DNA of 35,514 nt from Conidiobolus incongruus B7586 (GCA_000697335.1 JNEM01010693.1:1-35514); one strand, 5' to 3'; positions 12,217 through 24,952 are shown, counted from the first letter of the stretch. Numbers and translations: made by a program. Notes: generated by a model from the letters alone, not told the origin.

Positions 12217-13003
12217 TCAATAGTAAATATAGATATAAATCATCAATATTGAATTTATTTTTATATTATAATAAAACCAATAGAGGAAAAGATAAAGAAG
12301 AGGTGAACAACAATGTGTTAAAACATTAATCATATTAGCATTAGACTTACCAGAATTTTGGGAATCAGTTTCATTGTTAGCCTTGGAACCTTTGCCATTT
12401 TTTTTTGATGTCAGCACCATTCTTAGACTTAGAACCTTGGTTATTTTGTATAATATTGATTCCATTACTGGGCTTAAAATCACTATTACCATTTGAGGAT
12501 TACCAATCAACCTGTTATACAAATTTTCGTTGCACTCATTATAACATTTCAAAAATTCATTATATTATTTTGCATACAATGCTTAGTGCATCGCACGGAA
12601 TCCTTAATCATGAAGTTAGGTAAGTTAGCTTCCTTGGTTTGACAATTTTTTATATTCAGATGGTTTTGATAACTAAAATCCTCGAAGCAGTCTCTGTTTC
12701 TAACGGCTCTGCAGTGTGCAGCGTACTTGAAAAAAGTATCATGATGATCTCTGATGCATTGCTTAATTTTTGAATATGATTTGATTCTCTAATCAACTAT
12801 ATATCATATTTTACACCTATTGCACTCAAAGCACATTTCCAATCGGATTGATCGCATTTATTTACCCCTTTTATAACTTAAAATTTATTAGCATACATTA
12901 AAACTTGCCATTCAAACATAGATACACAGCCTATTCCTTATTCAATTTCGTCGTTTTCAGCAAACATTGATTCCAAAGCTAATAACAAAGTATTTAATTT
13001 CAT
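12217..13003 (-). pseudogene. Dead paralog of the cysteine-rich surface protein family
   Basis: It starts with a signal-peptide-like MKLNTLLLALESMFA from an ATG at 13003, with a TATA box about 45 bases upstream. An in-frame stop follows within about 22 codons, and more stops and frame changes come later. Homology to the intact paralogs is clear in pieces: CALSAIGV against CALTANGL, KDSVRCTKHC against KKSLECSSKC, KCYNECNENLYNRL against KCDQECNGDLYKNL, and the tail motif SNANMI before a hydrophobic end. The last piece is still an open frame (12217-12552). The segment between the last CX3C pair and the tail is lengthened by an Asn, Ser and Lys-rich insert. It is probably no longer producing protein. 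G+C is above the flanks, as in the live genes. Confidence 0.8.
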
Positions 13004-13044
13004 AACTATCTAAATATTTGACTATAGAATAACTTCCTCTTGTT

Positions 13045-13056
13045 CTATTTATATAG
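13045..13056 (-). promoter_or_regulatory. TATA box of the dead paralog at 12217-13003
   Basis: The minus strand reads CTATATAAATAG, about 45 bases before the former ATG. It matches the TATA boxes of both live paralogs. Confidence 0.5.
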
Positions 13057-14292
13057 TAGCTGTATTTATCAATTAAAACTCTCAAATGTAATCAAATCAT
13101 ATTTCATTAATAATCTAAATCAAATAAAATAAATTTTTGTACATTTAATAAACAAAAGAGCGAGAATATCGGATAGTAACATTATGAATTTTCTATCACT
13201 CGGATATCAAGTATATAAAATATATAATATGTATTAAATCAGCTATAAAACTATTTAAGCAATATCATTTCTATTAATCTATATAATATCTGATGATATG
13301 ATTTGATTAAAATATTTTAATTTGAAAAATATACTAAAATATATAAATTTATAACTAAAAAAAGTTATCAATATTCAAATCTAAACACATGCCAATAAAA
13401 ATTAACAAAAAATATCTTTAAAAACTCATTAAATAATGTAAGAGTTAAGTTTTATAATAATATGGAGCTTTATGTATAGGAGTAATTTTGTCGATATAAA
13501 AATATCATTTATTATTATTTATATATAATAAAATTATTTCAATTATTATCAAAACAGGTGAATTTAAATCAGGTTTCCTGATTGGTTAGTAACTTTTTGA
13601 ATTCGTAACAATAAAATTTATTAGAATAAATATTGTTAAAATAATTTTTAAATTTCATTAAAACCTTAATTTTATATAACAAATAATATCAAAATATAGA
13701 GATATTCATGCGATATATTATCATTACTTAATTCATTTTCATATCAAAATATTGCACAAATCAAACTATAATGATAACTTGGTTCAATTCAAAAGCTAGT
13801 AATACAGTTTGTAGAATCACTCATATTCTACAATTATATTTACATTATTTGAATGATTGCTAGCTTTCAAAAAATTGTTATATTTAGTAAACTACATATA
13901 ATTTGAATTTTTTTATATTTGATATTAAAGATGAATTATGCATATACTGTTAATAGTCAAAACTGAAAGTAATATATTTAATTAAAAAACCTTGTCAGGA
14001 ATAAACTTCGTAATACTATTATACTCATAATAGTAGAATATTAAATTATTCACTTTAATTACTTTGAATATTATGATTTTATTCCCATGGGTCAGAATAT
14101 TTTATTAAAGGACATACTTTTTCACTAATCAATTATGAATTCTAATTGAAATTTATAAAACTGAAGTAATTGACAATTCGTAATTTAAAATTACTGTATA
14201 CAAATAAACTTATAATTGTCATTATCATAATCATAAAATTCAGAAATCACAAATATGGTCAAAGGACATAAATTCTTATTGACAGTTCAGTT
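13057..14292. other. AT-rich span with one nested inverted repeat
   Basis: No gene seen. At 13791-13870 an outer inverted repeat (AAAGCTAGTAAT against ATTGCTAGCTTT) encloses a perfect 7-bp hairpin (GTAGAAT at 13811-13817, ATTCTAC at 13825-13831). The rest is low-complexity AT DNA. No transposon ends matching the families in this window were found. Confidence 0.4.
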
Positions 14293-15092
14293 CTATATTT
14301 CATTAGAAGTCCTTTGTTTTAAATTTTCAAATAAGTTTAATAGAATTTCGTAATAAAAGTAGAAAAAGGGTATATCAATATTAAACAATAATTTGTTGAC
14401 TACATAAATAATATTGGTATTAGATTTACCAGTTTTTAAAATCAGTGCCATTTCTAGATTTAGAATCCTTATTATTGACTTTAGCATCAGTACTATTAGT
14501 TTGAATTTTTGCTGCTGTCTTTAATATTGGTGCCATTTATTAGCAAACTTTGCTTTGGTCGTCAGAATCTGTGATTATATTGTCATATAGTTAAATGTAG
14601 CGTCTGTAGCTGCATTACAAAATTTCTTCCAATTCGCTTTGGGTATAGGATAATGAACATTGATAGGCATCCTATGCATCGAAAACTTGTAAGTTGATTT
14701 GGTTGGAAAAGTACGTATTTTGGCTGATTCCCAAGTTCCCAAACATTGCTTCCAGCATATCTCATTATTATCATCAGTACATTTTTATTACATTAGTTAT
14801 ATTTATGTATTATATTATTAGTACATTTTTCCACCTTGACTGTTGATGAATTAATGATCCAATCTGCTTGATCGGATTGCAAATGATCAGATATCATAAA
14901 GCACTTTACAATCTCCAATTCGTCAATTTTATCAACACATCCTATAACCTTGTTTGAACTGTTACCCTTGCTGAAAATGTTTTATAATTTACAGGCGAAT
15001 AGATTAGTACTAAATAAATCACAAAATTATTGAGAGGGCTGAGATAGAATAGAAGCAATCGAGATTATAACGTTAGTAATTTCTATTATCAT
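14293..15092 (-). pseudogene. Second dead paralog of the cysteine-rich family
   Basis: From an ATG at 15092 (MIIEITNVIISIASILSQPS, a plausible worn signal peptide) the frame is broken several times. Recognisable family pieces in order are FACKL, GCVDKIDELEIVKCFM (matching CKDKKENELVQCAL), a CTDDNNEICWKQC-like CX3C block in another frame, and near the end KSNTNIIYVVNKLLF (matching SNANMIYVDNKLFF), followed by a hydrophobic tail. It is more decayed than the copy at 12217-13003, and I see no TATA box upstream. It lies about 1.3 kb from that copy on the same strand, so the two may be a tandem duplication. The open piece at 14583-14774 is in a different frame from the family match and is not a separate gene. 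Confidence 0.7.
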
Positions 15093-15259
15093 TTTTATAA
15101 TTTTCACGATTAAATATTTTGATTGTTGGCAAAATATTTAGAATTATATCCATCAAACAATCAACATAATATATATATATATATATCATGATATAAATTC
15201 AAATACAAAAGCCTCTTTAGAAATTAGCATTTGAATAGTATTACCTTGAATTTGAAATA

Positions 15260-16149
15260 ATGGGAAATTTTTTAATTTCTGATTTTTCAAACATATTATT
15301 AGTTTGAAATAAATAAATATATACAAAGTTAATAGGAAATTATATATTTTTAATATAAAACTAAAATTAATAAATAAAAATATAAAATAGGTACTTTATA
15401 ATTTAACTAAAGCTTAAAAAAAAGCTAGAGTAGCTATTGTTAAACAAAACCTATTAAAATATTACTAGAAGCTTAAACTTTTACAGTGAATAATTACAAT
15501 TGATGAATCTTAGATCCTTATGTATAATCCTTTACTAAAACACAAATCAAGATGCTGGATTAAGCTAAATCAACCCCCTCTACAAATCCCTTTAAATAAA
15601 CATTTTGTTAATAAGCAAATGTTAATTATTGTAATAGATTATAATAGTATATGCTATTCTTATTTAGTTCCTAAAAGAAAATAAATTAATAGTAAACTAT
15701 ATATTGTTTTTTTAAATAAAAGTATTTCTAATTATTGTTCTCAATATAATTTGAGAAAACCTATTATTTTACATGATAATTGTAAAATACATAAATCTAA
15801 AGCTGTAAAAAACTTTCTAATTAAAAATAACTAGAAAAAACTACCACATCTAGTATATTCCCTTGATTATAACCTATGTGATTATAACCTATGTGATTAT
15901 AATTGCTTTAGGCAATTAAAAAACCAGCTTGCAGGAAAGAAAATTTCTACAGGAAAATTTAATTGGTTTGTAAAACATCAAATTTCAGTCTTTAATAAAA
16001 AAAACTGTTTTTTAGGTGTTAGAAGTTTGCCAAAAGTATAGCAAAAAGTTATTAATAATAAAGCAAACTATTAAATTTATATTATATATTTATTTTTATA
16101 TATCATATATTCAAATGTTTATTTATTTTTAATTGCAAAAAATTCCCAT
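15260..16149 (+). mobile_element. Mariner element M2, internally shortened
   Basis: It starts ATGGGAAATTTTTTAATTTC and ends AATTGCAAAAAATTCCCAT, an imperfect inverted repeat shared with the other copies. It is only 0.89 kb because about 0.4 kb of the amino-terminal transposase region is missing. The catalytic part is the best preserved of all copies: TIDES, then LHDN, then CDYNCF, with 34 residues between the second and third Asp (DD34D), which defines mariner. The carboxyl part matches the mariner ending (FLGVRSLPK). A 15-bp direct duplication at 15865-15894 doubles DYNLC inside the catalytic signature. Stops at positions that are Trp in mariner point to G-to-A decay. Not functional. Confidence 0.88.
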
Positions 16150-17607
16150 TATTAAAAATGCAGAGTAATAATTATTAAATTGGTGTTATATAATCATTTA
16201 ATTTGTTTGGATCACAGATCAAATAAATTGAATTGAATTGAGATTGAGGGTGATAAAAGCAATATAAGTCAGTATCTAAAAATCCAGACAAGCATGATGG
16301 TTAGGGATTAGATTTAAATTTATCTCTGTTATCATATTCTACATATGTTTAGACTGATAAACAACATTTTCAATGAATATTTGATTAAAATTTTCATTAA
16401 TATTCCACCAAATTAAGTAGATTCATAATTTTACAATACCCTAACTGACATCAACCATTCAATCAAAATATATTTATAAAATTTAATATTCAAATTATAT
16501 TTTGATGAAATTATATAATAATATCTTAGTCCCTGATTGACAACCATTTTAAATTTAAACTCACATAATAATATCTATTCAGTATTTCATGAATACGTTA
16601 AATTGTAAAATGAATTCACTTTTGAACTATTAAGTTATATACTTTAATTGAATCTTTTTTAATCACTTTTAGATATATCTCAAAATCTAATTTTATTACC
16701 CAATTAATACCTTAATAGATTTTGATCTATTAATTTTTTTCCTTTATATAATAAAGTTGATATAATATGTAATTGATAATCTGTGCTTCAAAATAATTTA
16801 GCAATAAAAGAGAAAATAAACTTGAAAATATTATAAAAAATACTCATAGTTCAATGATATGATACACTATGACCATAGTTATATATTATTATGATAGATA
16901 ATATTAATCTTATTAAATTATTGAATTAATATATATGAGAATTTTTTAATAAATTTATATTTTTTAATTGATTTTGGTATAATTTTTGATCCAAAATAAC
17001 TATATATTATTCAATATTATTTAGAATAACTCGTTGATAATATAATGATTGATACGAAATTTCAACTATTTTCTATATATTTTTTTAAAAATATAACTAT
17101 ATAAGTTTATATTACCAAATAATACTTCAATATTAAAATTAAATAAGTTTATTAACCCTAATTTAAAAAAATAATATCATTCAAAATGAGATTTAAAATT
17201 CTTTTTGAAGATAATATATAAATGTTTACAAAATATAGAGTTAATTCTCTTCTTTTATTAACAACCTCTTGATATATTTTTAATAAATATGAATTTCTAA
17301 ATATAAGACTTTAGAACAGATTGAAATTTATAAATTTATAACTTATTAAATATATTTGTAAATTTTATATTTTTAAACATTTTTTATATTTCCCAAAGAA
17401 ATAATATATTTATAGATTATATTTTAATTATTAAACTATATATGATATTATTTGTTAAATATTTTAATTATAAAATTTTTTATAATTTGATATATAATTC
17501 TAATTATATATAGAATAATATCTGTTATTATATTCTATAAATTATATTAATTTAAAATAAATTCAAAAAATTAAAAAACTTAATATTATTACTTTATATT
17601 TTAAATA
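16150..17607. other. AT-rich DNA between two mariner copies
   Basis: No gene seen. The part at 16200-16320 is slightly richer in G+C (for example GAGATTGAGGGTGATAAAAG) but has no readable frame. The remainder is low-complexity AT DNA. Confidence 0.5.
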
Positions 17608-18852
17608 AAGGGAATTTTTTGTAATTAAAAATAAATAAACATTCTGATATATAATGTATAAAAATAAATATATAATATAAATTTAATAATTTCTATTATT
17701 AATAATAATTTTTTATTATACTTTTAGTAAACTCTTAACACCTAAAAAAATTCTTTTTATTAAAGACTAAAATTTCATATTTCATAAACTAATTAAATTT
17801 TCCTATAGAAATTTTCTTTCTTATAAGCTAGTTTTTTAATTGATTAAAGTAATTTTAATTACATGTGTTATAATCTAAAGAATATACTAGATATGGTAGT
17901 TTTTTCTAGTTATTATTAATTAGAAAATCTTTTACAGGTTTAAATTTATATATTTTATAATTATCAAGTAAAATAATATTTTTTTTAAATTATATTAAAA
18001 ATACTAATTAGAAATATTTTTATTTAAAAATATAACATAAAAATACTATTAGTTGATTTTCCTTTAAGAATTAAATAAAAATAGTATATACCATTATAAT
18101 CTATTATAATAATTAACATTTATTTATTAATAAAATGCTTATTTAAAGGGATTTATACAAGGGGTTAATTTAGTTTAGTTTAGAATTTTGATTTGTGTTT
18201 TAATAAAGAAATATATATAAGGATCTAAGATTCATCAATTATAATTATTCACTATAAAAGCTTAAATTTCTAGTAATACTTCAGTAAGTTTTATTTAACA
18301 ATAGTTATTCTAACTCTTTTCTAATCTTTAGTTAAATTTTAAGATACCTATTTTATATTTTTATTTATTAATTTTAGCTTCAACTTTAATATATATTAAA
18401 TACTTATAAGACTAATATTAAAGTATTTAGATAATTCTCTAATTGAAATAAAAAGGTGTTTTATAACATATCCTTTTACTTTATTAAAAATTAAAAAAAT
18501 AATAATAAAAGTTAATTTTTTAAATTTTAACAGGTTTTAAATAGTTTCTTTTTTAATTTTAAATTAGTTTATCAAATAATAAATAGTTAATTAAAATTAT
18601 ACTTCATTACCAAAAGCTACTTATAAATTTTAAATAATTTTAGAGGGTTTATGATTAAATTTTACTAAGACCAAAATAAAAAACATTTGATGATCATTAT
18701 TTAATTTAAGTATTATTAAATTAAACAGCGAATTTTAAATAGTTAATTTTTTAATTAAAAAAAATAGTATGTAATCTCCAATTTATTATATATATATGTT
18801 CATTTAAAATTAACAATCTATTTGAAAAATCAGAAATTAAAAAATTTCCCAT
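17608..18852 (-). mobile_element. Mariner element M3, full length, decayed
   Basis: 1.25 kb on the minus strand. The 5' end on that strand is at 18852 (TGGGAAATTTTTTAATTTCTG) and the 3' end is at 17608 (GGGAATTTTTTGTAATT). The inside aligns throughout with the copy at 23678-24952, including the mariner catalytic region around 17850-18000. C-to-T changes put many stops in the frame. The dispersed repeat at 19100 follows about 250 bp further on. Confidence 0.85.
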
Positions 18853-19099
18853 TATTTCAAATTTAAGGTAACATTATATTTTCTTAAGAAAATTTAAAAT
18901 TCAATTATATTCAAAATAAATATTAAATTAAATTCCAAAAATATATTTATTTTAATTAATTATCTTGATTAATAGAATATTATAGATTATTTTAAAATGA
19001 TTTCCAATCAATTAAAAATAATATTTTAGTATAGAAACTTACTTTAGTTATATTTAAATATACTTGATTTAATCTTAATCATTTTAACTTTTAGTTTTT

Positions 19100-19440
19100 T
19101 AACTATTGTTGTATTTCAAAATTAATCATCTCTTCCAGTTTGATAGCTAAACCAATATTATTTCTATTTTAAGCTGGCTTTGTCAGTCTATAATTGAAGG
19201 ATACTCTTTGTTCTCTTTATTTTCTTTATTAGATTTTATCCAAATCCCATATCATTCATTGATTCAATTATTTAAACCCAACAGTAAGTTTTCAAACCTA
19301 CAGTCCCGATATGTTAAAGAGCAGCATTAATAAATAATTTACTAAATCATATTTTAAGTACTTTTCTAACTACGATCTTTATTTATAAAACTTAATATAA
19401 AACACAACACTATTACAAATTATTTATTTCATGTTTCAAT
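19100..19440 (+). repeat. Dispersed repeat, copy B (unclassified)
   Basis: Best preserved of the three copies. It starts TGTTGTATTTCAAAATTAAT and carries the blocks shared with copy A at 460-838 (ATACTCTTTG, CATATCATTCATTGATTCAA, TTATTTAAACCC, AAAGAGCAGCATTAATAAAT). It is followed by a short AT dinucleotide run at 19453-19471. No coding frame is visible. A TGTTG start is common in LTRs, so a solo LTR is a possibility, but I did not find a clear CA end or target duplication. Confidence 0.45.
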
Positions 19441-19452
19441 TAATTCATTCAT

Positions 19453-19471
19453 ATATATATATATATATATT
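19453..19471. repeat. AT dinucleotide microsatellite
   Basis: Uninterrupted run of alternating A and T. Confidence 0.8.
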
Positions 19472-20918
19472 ATAATTAATATTCAAATTATTGATAACCA
19501 ATTATTTGATTTAAAATATAATATCAAAGTATATATTAATATTTTACCATTTAGGGTTATATATAAAATTACTAGATTTTAAGTCTTAAAAAATCTCTTT
19601 TTTAACTCAAAAAAGATTTAATTGGTAATAATTAATAAAGTTATACAAAATAATATTTTTAGAAAAAATTTATATTTTATTATTGACTCTAAAATAAATA
19701 TTATTCAGTAATTATAATGCTTATATAATGTCCTGTAATAAGCATTATTTAGTTTAAAACTAATTAAATAAATCAATGTATTTTTAAAATACTTTAATTA
19801 ACACTAGTCTAAAATTATATCACTTAGTATATTTTATTTAAAAAATAATTTGATAAAAAATAAAAATAATTCAATTGTTTTATTATTATTATTTTTAAAG
19901 AATTAGTAAAAATCTAGTTAATGGATATTAAAATCATTTTGATATTTAAGTTGGAAATTTTCTAAGTCATAAAATATATAGAATATACTATATACTTCAA
20001 TATATATCAAAAATTCCATTAACTCAAATTCTAAATTACTAACTTATATTGATTTAAAAACTGAGAATTGGTATTTTTATTATTTTTTCTAAATTCTTAA
20101 AAATTTTGAAAATAAAAATATATATAAAATATATTTGTTAATTTTAATCAATTTCAAATTTACTAAAATATAAATGTTAAATACTAATTTTTATTATCAA
20201 ATTTTCATAATCATTTATAAATTACAATTATTATATGAAAATAATAGCTTATCCTAAACAATCACCTATTATTGGATTAGTCAATTTAAATATAGAAAAT
20301 AACTAAACCTAAATTTGTGAAATGTTACAATATCCATAATAACTGTAATTTTTTTGATAGTTAATCTATTGTTAGATAATCTGAATATTCGGTTTGAGAA
20401 GCTACCTTAATATTCTTAGGTTAATTATTAATAATTAATTTATCAATTTAGGTTTAAATTAAATTTAATAAATAATATTATTAAAGTAATATCATATCAT
20501 AAAATATTTATATAAAAAATTTAATAATTACTAAATAATTATATTATATATATACTTAATAAATAATGTCATATTAATTTAATATCAATTTGAATAAATT
20601 TTTATTTTATTTTCTAATGATATATATTTATTAACCCAGGTTTTATTACTAAAATTATTAATATTTAATTTTATATTATTTAAATTTAATTAATAGTTTT
20701 TTATAACTATATTTCATAGTGTATAAATAAATCAAGTAGATCTTATAACTATCCTTGCTTAATAATTTTTTAATATATCAATTTAAAAATGAAAAAATTA
20801 TTTTAATCAAAATAAATAAAAAAATTTGCTTATTAAGTATACTTATTGGATTGCAATTTTACTAATAATATTTGGTTTTGCTATTTTATAAATATACTCA
20901 ATTTTAGTATATTATATA
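19472..20918. other. AT-rich intergenic DNA, nothing identified
   Basis: About 1.4 kb of low-complexity AT sequence with no frame, repeat or RNA gene that I can support. It ends at a TA dinucleotide that is the Tc1 target site. Confidence 0.55.
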
Positions 20919-21132
20919 CTAACCCATAAAAGTGAGTTATAAAATCAAAAACATTTATATTTTTACTAATAACTTGATTAATATTTAATAAAATAAACCT
21001 AAATTAAATAATTAAAATTTATTATATTTATTAGTTATATATATCATTAAATGATGATATTTAGCTATTAATTGGCTAAAATATAAACCTTTAAATTTTA
21101 CCTAAGGTGAGTTATAAATTTGTGGGTTTTTG
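20919..21132 (+). repeat. Left terminal inverted repeat of the Tc1 element
   Basis: The outer direct repeat lies at 20929-20952 (AGTGAGTTATAAAATCAAAA) and the inner one at 21104-21131 (AAGGTGAGTTATAAATTTGT). The spacer between them is less conserved with the right arm. The inner repeat continues into GGGTTTTT, which the right arm also has. Confidence 0.8.
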
Positions 21133-22264
21133 GTGAAAAAAAAATTAAAACCTAGTGTATCTACCTTTAACTTTTTTAACTTCTTTAAGTTTGTGTGGTA
21201 TAAAATCAACTAACTTTTTACACTAAAAAGGGTTAATTTTATTTTATGCTTCTTGAACATATTTTTAAAGTTGATCTAAATTTTTTATTGGGGGGAAACC
21301 TTTAATAGCTTTTTTTAACTAATCTTAAAGGTATTTAATTAGATTAAAGTTAAAAGATTAAAAAAACTACTTTATAATTATTATCTTGTTATTTTTAAGC
21401 TATGTAGTAGTAGAAGTTGTAGTATAGTAAAAGGTATTATCTTACTAGAAAATAACATCAGATTTGTTTAACCTATACTATTCAATAGTTTTTTTAATTT
21501 ATTGTTCAGAATACTTTAATATATTTCAACATTAATTCCCCTATTAACTTTATAAAGATATCTTATATCTAAAGATAATATATATCCCTAAATAATAATT
21601 AACCTACTATTATACTTTTAGGTAAAATTAACATTATGGTTATAAAGTAGTTTTACATTTTTTTTGAAATATCTAGCTTTTTTATTAAATCTACTAAAGT
21701 ATATTTTTGTTTCATTAAACTAAATAACCTTACTTTAATTAGTTTTAGTTTAATATTAGTGGCAACATTTAAACTCTTACCTAACTTTATAATAGGATTT
21801 CTTTAGTTAGGGGTGTTTTTTCTTAAAGTGTAAGTAGTATCTATACTAATGTAAAGCATGTATAATAGTATTAGTGCTAACTAATATTTTTATATAGTTT
21901 TATAGTTCCTGCTGTATTTTTACAACAATACTATATTTACCTTTATTAACTAACCTATAAATATACTTTTCATTATGTTTATCTATAATCCTAGTATATT
22001 TAAGTTTAGGTTTAAATGTTTTTATTGTTATTTTTAACAACTTTAGCTATAGTAAACTAGCTAACACTAGTAATTCTAACAATATTATGAGTTGATTTAC
22101 CTTCTTTATAAAGTTGATTAATGTACAAATAGATTTTTTTAGAGAGGGATTTAAGTATAATAATACTAATAAAAAAATTTAGTATATCTATAAAATATTA
22201 TATAAAATAATAGCAAAGAGAGAAAAAAGATATAGTTATATATTGTTAAATATATCCTTTTATC

Positions 22265-22481
22265 TCAAAAACCCATAAATTTATAACTCACCTTGGTTAA
22301 ATATTAAAGGTTAATATTTTTGCTAATAGTTTACTAAATATATCTAAATATATTTATTTATTATTAAATAATATACCTTAATTATATATTATAGTTTTAA
22401 ATAATCTAATATATACAATTGTTTTAGTTGTTAATTAAAATATATATATTTTTGATTTTATAACTCATTTTTACAGGTTAG
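22265..22481 (-). repeat. Right terminal inverted repeat of the Tc1 element
   Basis: On the minus strand this reads CTAACCTGTAAAAATGAG with an outer direct repeat at 22449-22472, then a spacer, then the inner direct repeat at 22266-22295 (AAGGTGAGTTATAAATTTAT). It mirrors the left arm at both ends. Confidence 0.8.
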
Positions 22482-23677
22482 TGTATATATAATTCAATTG
22501 TAATATATAGTGATTTTTAGCCTTAAATTAAAGCTATTAATTTTTGGATATTTCAATATTCCCTAGAGTATATAATAAAATTTTTGAAAAAAATAAAATA
22601 TGTATTATATTATTTAATAAACTATTTAAATTTATATAAACAAATAGATTTAAATAGAATATTCATAATAACTGTTTTTAACTTATATATTTGAAAGTAA
22701 TATTATATATAAGTTTCAATTTATTATAGGAAAATTTTATATCTTAATAATATTATCAAGAAATATTTGAAGTTTTGATTTAATTATATTGATTTAATTC
22801 CTCAAAAAGTCTAATAATTTATTATATATAATTATCAAAATAAATTAAAAAATTTTTAAAAATACTTGATGTTATTCTATAGCATTTGTTTTTAAAATAC
22901 TATTAAAATGAATATCCTTTTTTTCAAATATTAGATTCTATTAACAACTAATGTCTAATGGATTAGATTGATTAAAAATTAAGAAATTAATATATAAATA
23001 CTGATATTTAAAAGTTTTTTCAATTATAAAATAAGCTATATAAATACCTAATTTTTAAGGATGGTAATATGAATTAGTTATTAATTAATATATTATATAA
23101 TTAAAATTATTTCTATTACTTTAGCTAAATATTATGATATCTACCAAAATATCAAAGGCTTTACAAAAAATATTTTAATTAACAAAAGTATTTTCTGAAA
23201 ACAAAATATTTTTGGTTTTTGAAAATTTCTATTTTTGATTCATTGAAAATATATTAAATTTAATATAAATTTACATAAGATAAAATTAGAGAATTTAAGA
23301 TCAATTTAATCTTTATTATCAATCATACCAATTATCGGATGTAAAATAAACCTAATGCAAATTATATAACTATATAATTATTTTGAAAAAATATTATATT
23401 ATATTTCATAAAAATTTCAAAAGGTAATTAAATGAAAATTATTTAGTAATTGATTATAATATACCAAAGGTATTTGAAAAATCAGTTATATATTGAATAT
23501 TTTACTTTTTTATATCAGATTTTGTTAAATTATAAATATACATGCATCAATCATTCAACCAATATTTCTATAACTTAGAATACAAAATGAAATACAAATC
23601 TGGTTAATGTTTGACATAAAATTTTTGCAAAGTTTAGTATTTAATAAAAGAAAAATTATTAGTATGGAAATTAAAAA
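22482..23677. other. AT-rich DNA between Tc1 and mariner M4
   Basis: No gene, repeat or RNA identified. Low-complexity AT sequence throughout. Confidence 0.55.
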
Positions 23678-24952
23678 ATGGCAAATTTTTTAATTTCTGA
23701 TCTTTCAAACATATTATATGTTTTGAAAGATTATATATATATAATATATAGGAAAATAAATATTTTCAAACTATATATATATTCAATTTTAATTCTTTTT
23801 TTATTAAAATATTTTGATTTTAAAATTTATATTTAAATTTAATCATGTTTAAAATAGATTGTAATTATCAGAAGGTTTTTATTTTTGTATCTTTAAAATT
23901 TAACCATAAACCCTTTAAAATCATCTAAAACTTGTAAACAGCTTATAGAGATGGTGCTTTATTTAAAACTACCATATATCACTGGATTTGTGATTTTAAA
24001 GCTAGAAGGGACATTATTTAAAATTTACTAAAATCTAAAAGACTAATTTCTACTGTTATTTTTTCACTTACTAATAAAGTAAAAAATATATTAAGAAATA
24101 CCTTTTTATTTCTGTTAGAGAACTATCAAAGCAATTTAATATTAATTATACAAGCATGTTATATTTACTTAAGTTTAAACTTAAATTAATTAATAACAAT
24201 ATAAAATAGATATCTTATAATTTAACAGAAACCCAAAAGAAAATTAGAGTAGCTATAGCTAAACTAAACTTATTAAGGTATAACTAAAAACAAAGGTTTT
24301 TACAGCAAATACTTATAATTAATGAATCTTAAATTCCTTTATATAATCCTTTACCTAAAAATAAATCAAGATGTTGGGTTAAGTTAAATCAATCCTCTCT
24401 ATAAATTCTAATGAATAAATACTTTAAATATAAGCAAATGTTAATTGTTGTAATAGATTATAATAATATATAGTTTTCTTATTTAATACCTCAAGGAAAA
24501 TTAATCAATAGTAAGTTATATATTACCTTTTTAAATAAAACAATTTCTAAATAGTGTTCTCAATATAAATTAAAAACACTTATTATTTTGCATGATAATT
24601 GCAAAATACATAAAGTTAAAGCTATAAAAGATTTTTTATATAAAAAAATTAGAGGGAGTTACCACATCCAGTATATTCACCTGATTATAACCTATGTAAT
24701 TATAATTGTTTTAGACAATTTAAAAAACAGCTTGCAGGAAAAAAAATTCCTGCAAACAAATTAAATTGGTTTGTGAAACATTAAATTTCAGTCCTTAATA
24801 AAAAGAACTGTTTTTTAAGTATTAGAAGCTTACCAAAAGTATAGAAAAGAGTTATTAATAATAAAAGAGGCTATTAATTTTATATTATTTATTAATTTTT
24901 ATATATTATTTATTAATTTATTTGTTTAATTTTAATTTTAAAATTGTGCCAT
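23678..24952 (+). mobile_element. Mariner element M4, full length, decayed
   Basis: 1.28 kb from ATGGCAAATTTTTTAATTTC to TTAAAATTGTGCCAT. The transposase frame can be followed in pieces: NQDVGL in the SRCW region, LHDNCKIHK with the second catalytic Asp, and the region of the third Asp near 24680. This is a useful reference copy because it has neither the large deletion of M2 nor the LTR insertion of M1. It contains numerous stops and small length changes, so it is not active. Confidence 0.87.

Larger units (their letters stand above)
20919..22481 (-). mobile_element. Tc1-like transposon with IR/DR ends, decayed
   Basis: 1.56 kb, starting CTAACC and ending GGTTAG, next to a TA on the left. 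The inverted repeats are about 215 bp, and each has two direct repeats sharing GTGAGTTATAAA, one outer and one inner. This is the IR/DR layout of the Sleeping Beauty type, where the direct repeats bind transposase. The worn transposase frame is on the minus strand. Near 22150-22030 it reads like the Tc1 paired-type helix-turn-helix (EGKSTHNIVRI, then Val-Ser..Thr-Ile). Near 21400-21290 lies the QDN catalytic block, followed by a region resembling SPDLNPIEYLW and LKKAIKG, then FPP. Many stops exist, several where Trp or Gln is expected. Not active. Confidence 0.85.

Noticed and set aside
12405-12623. Plus-strand ORF of 72 codons
   Set aside because: Antisense to the pseudogene at 12217-13003.
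14583-14774. Minus-strand ORF of 63 codons
   Set aside because: Lies inside the pseudogene at 14293-15092 in a frame that does not match the family.
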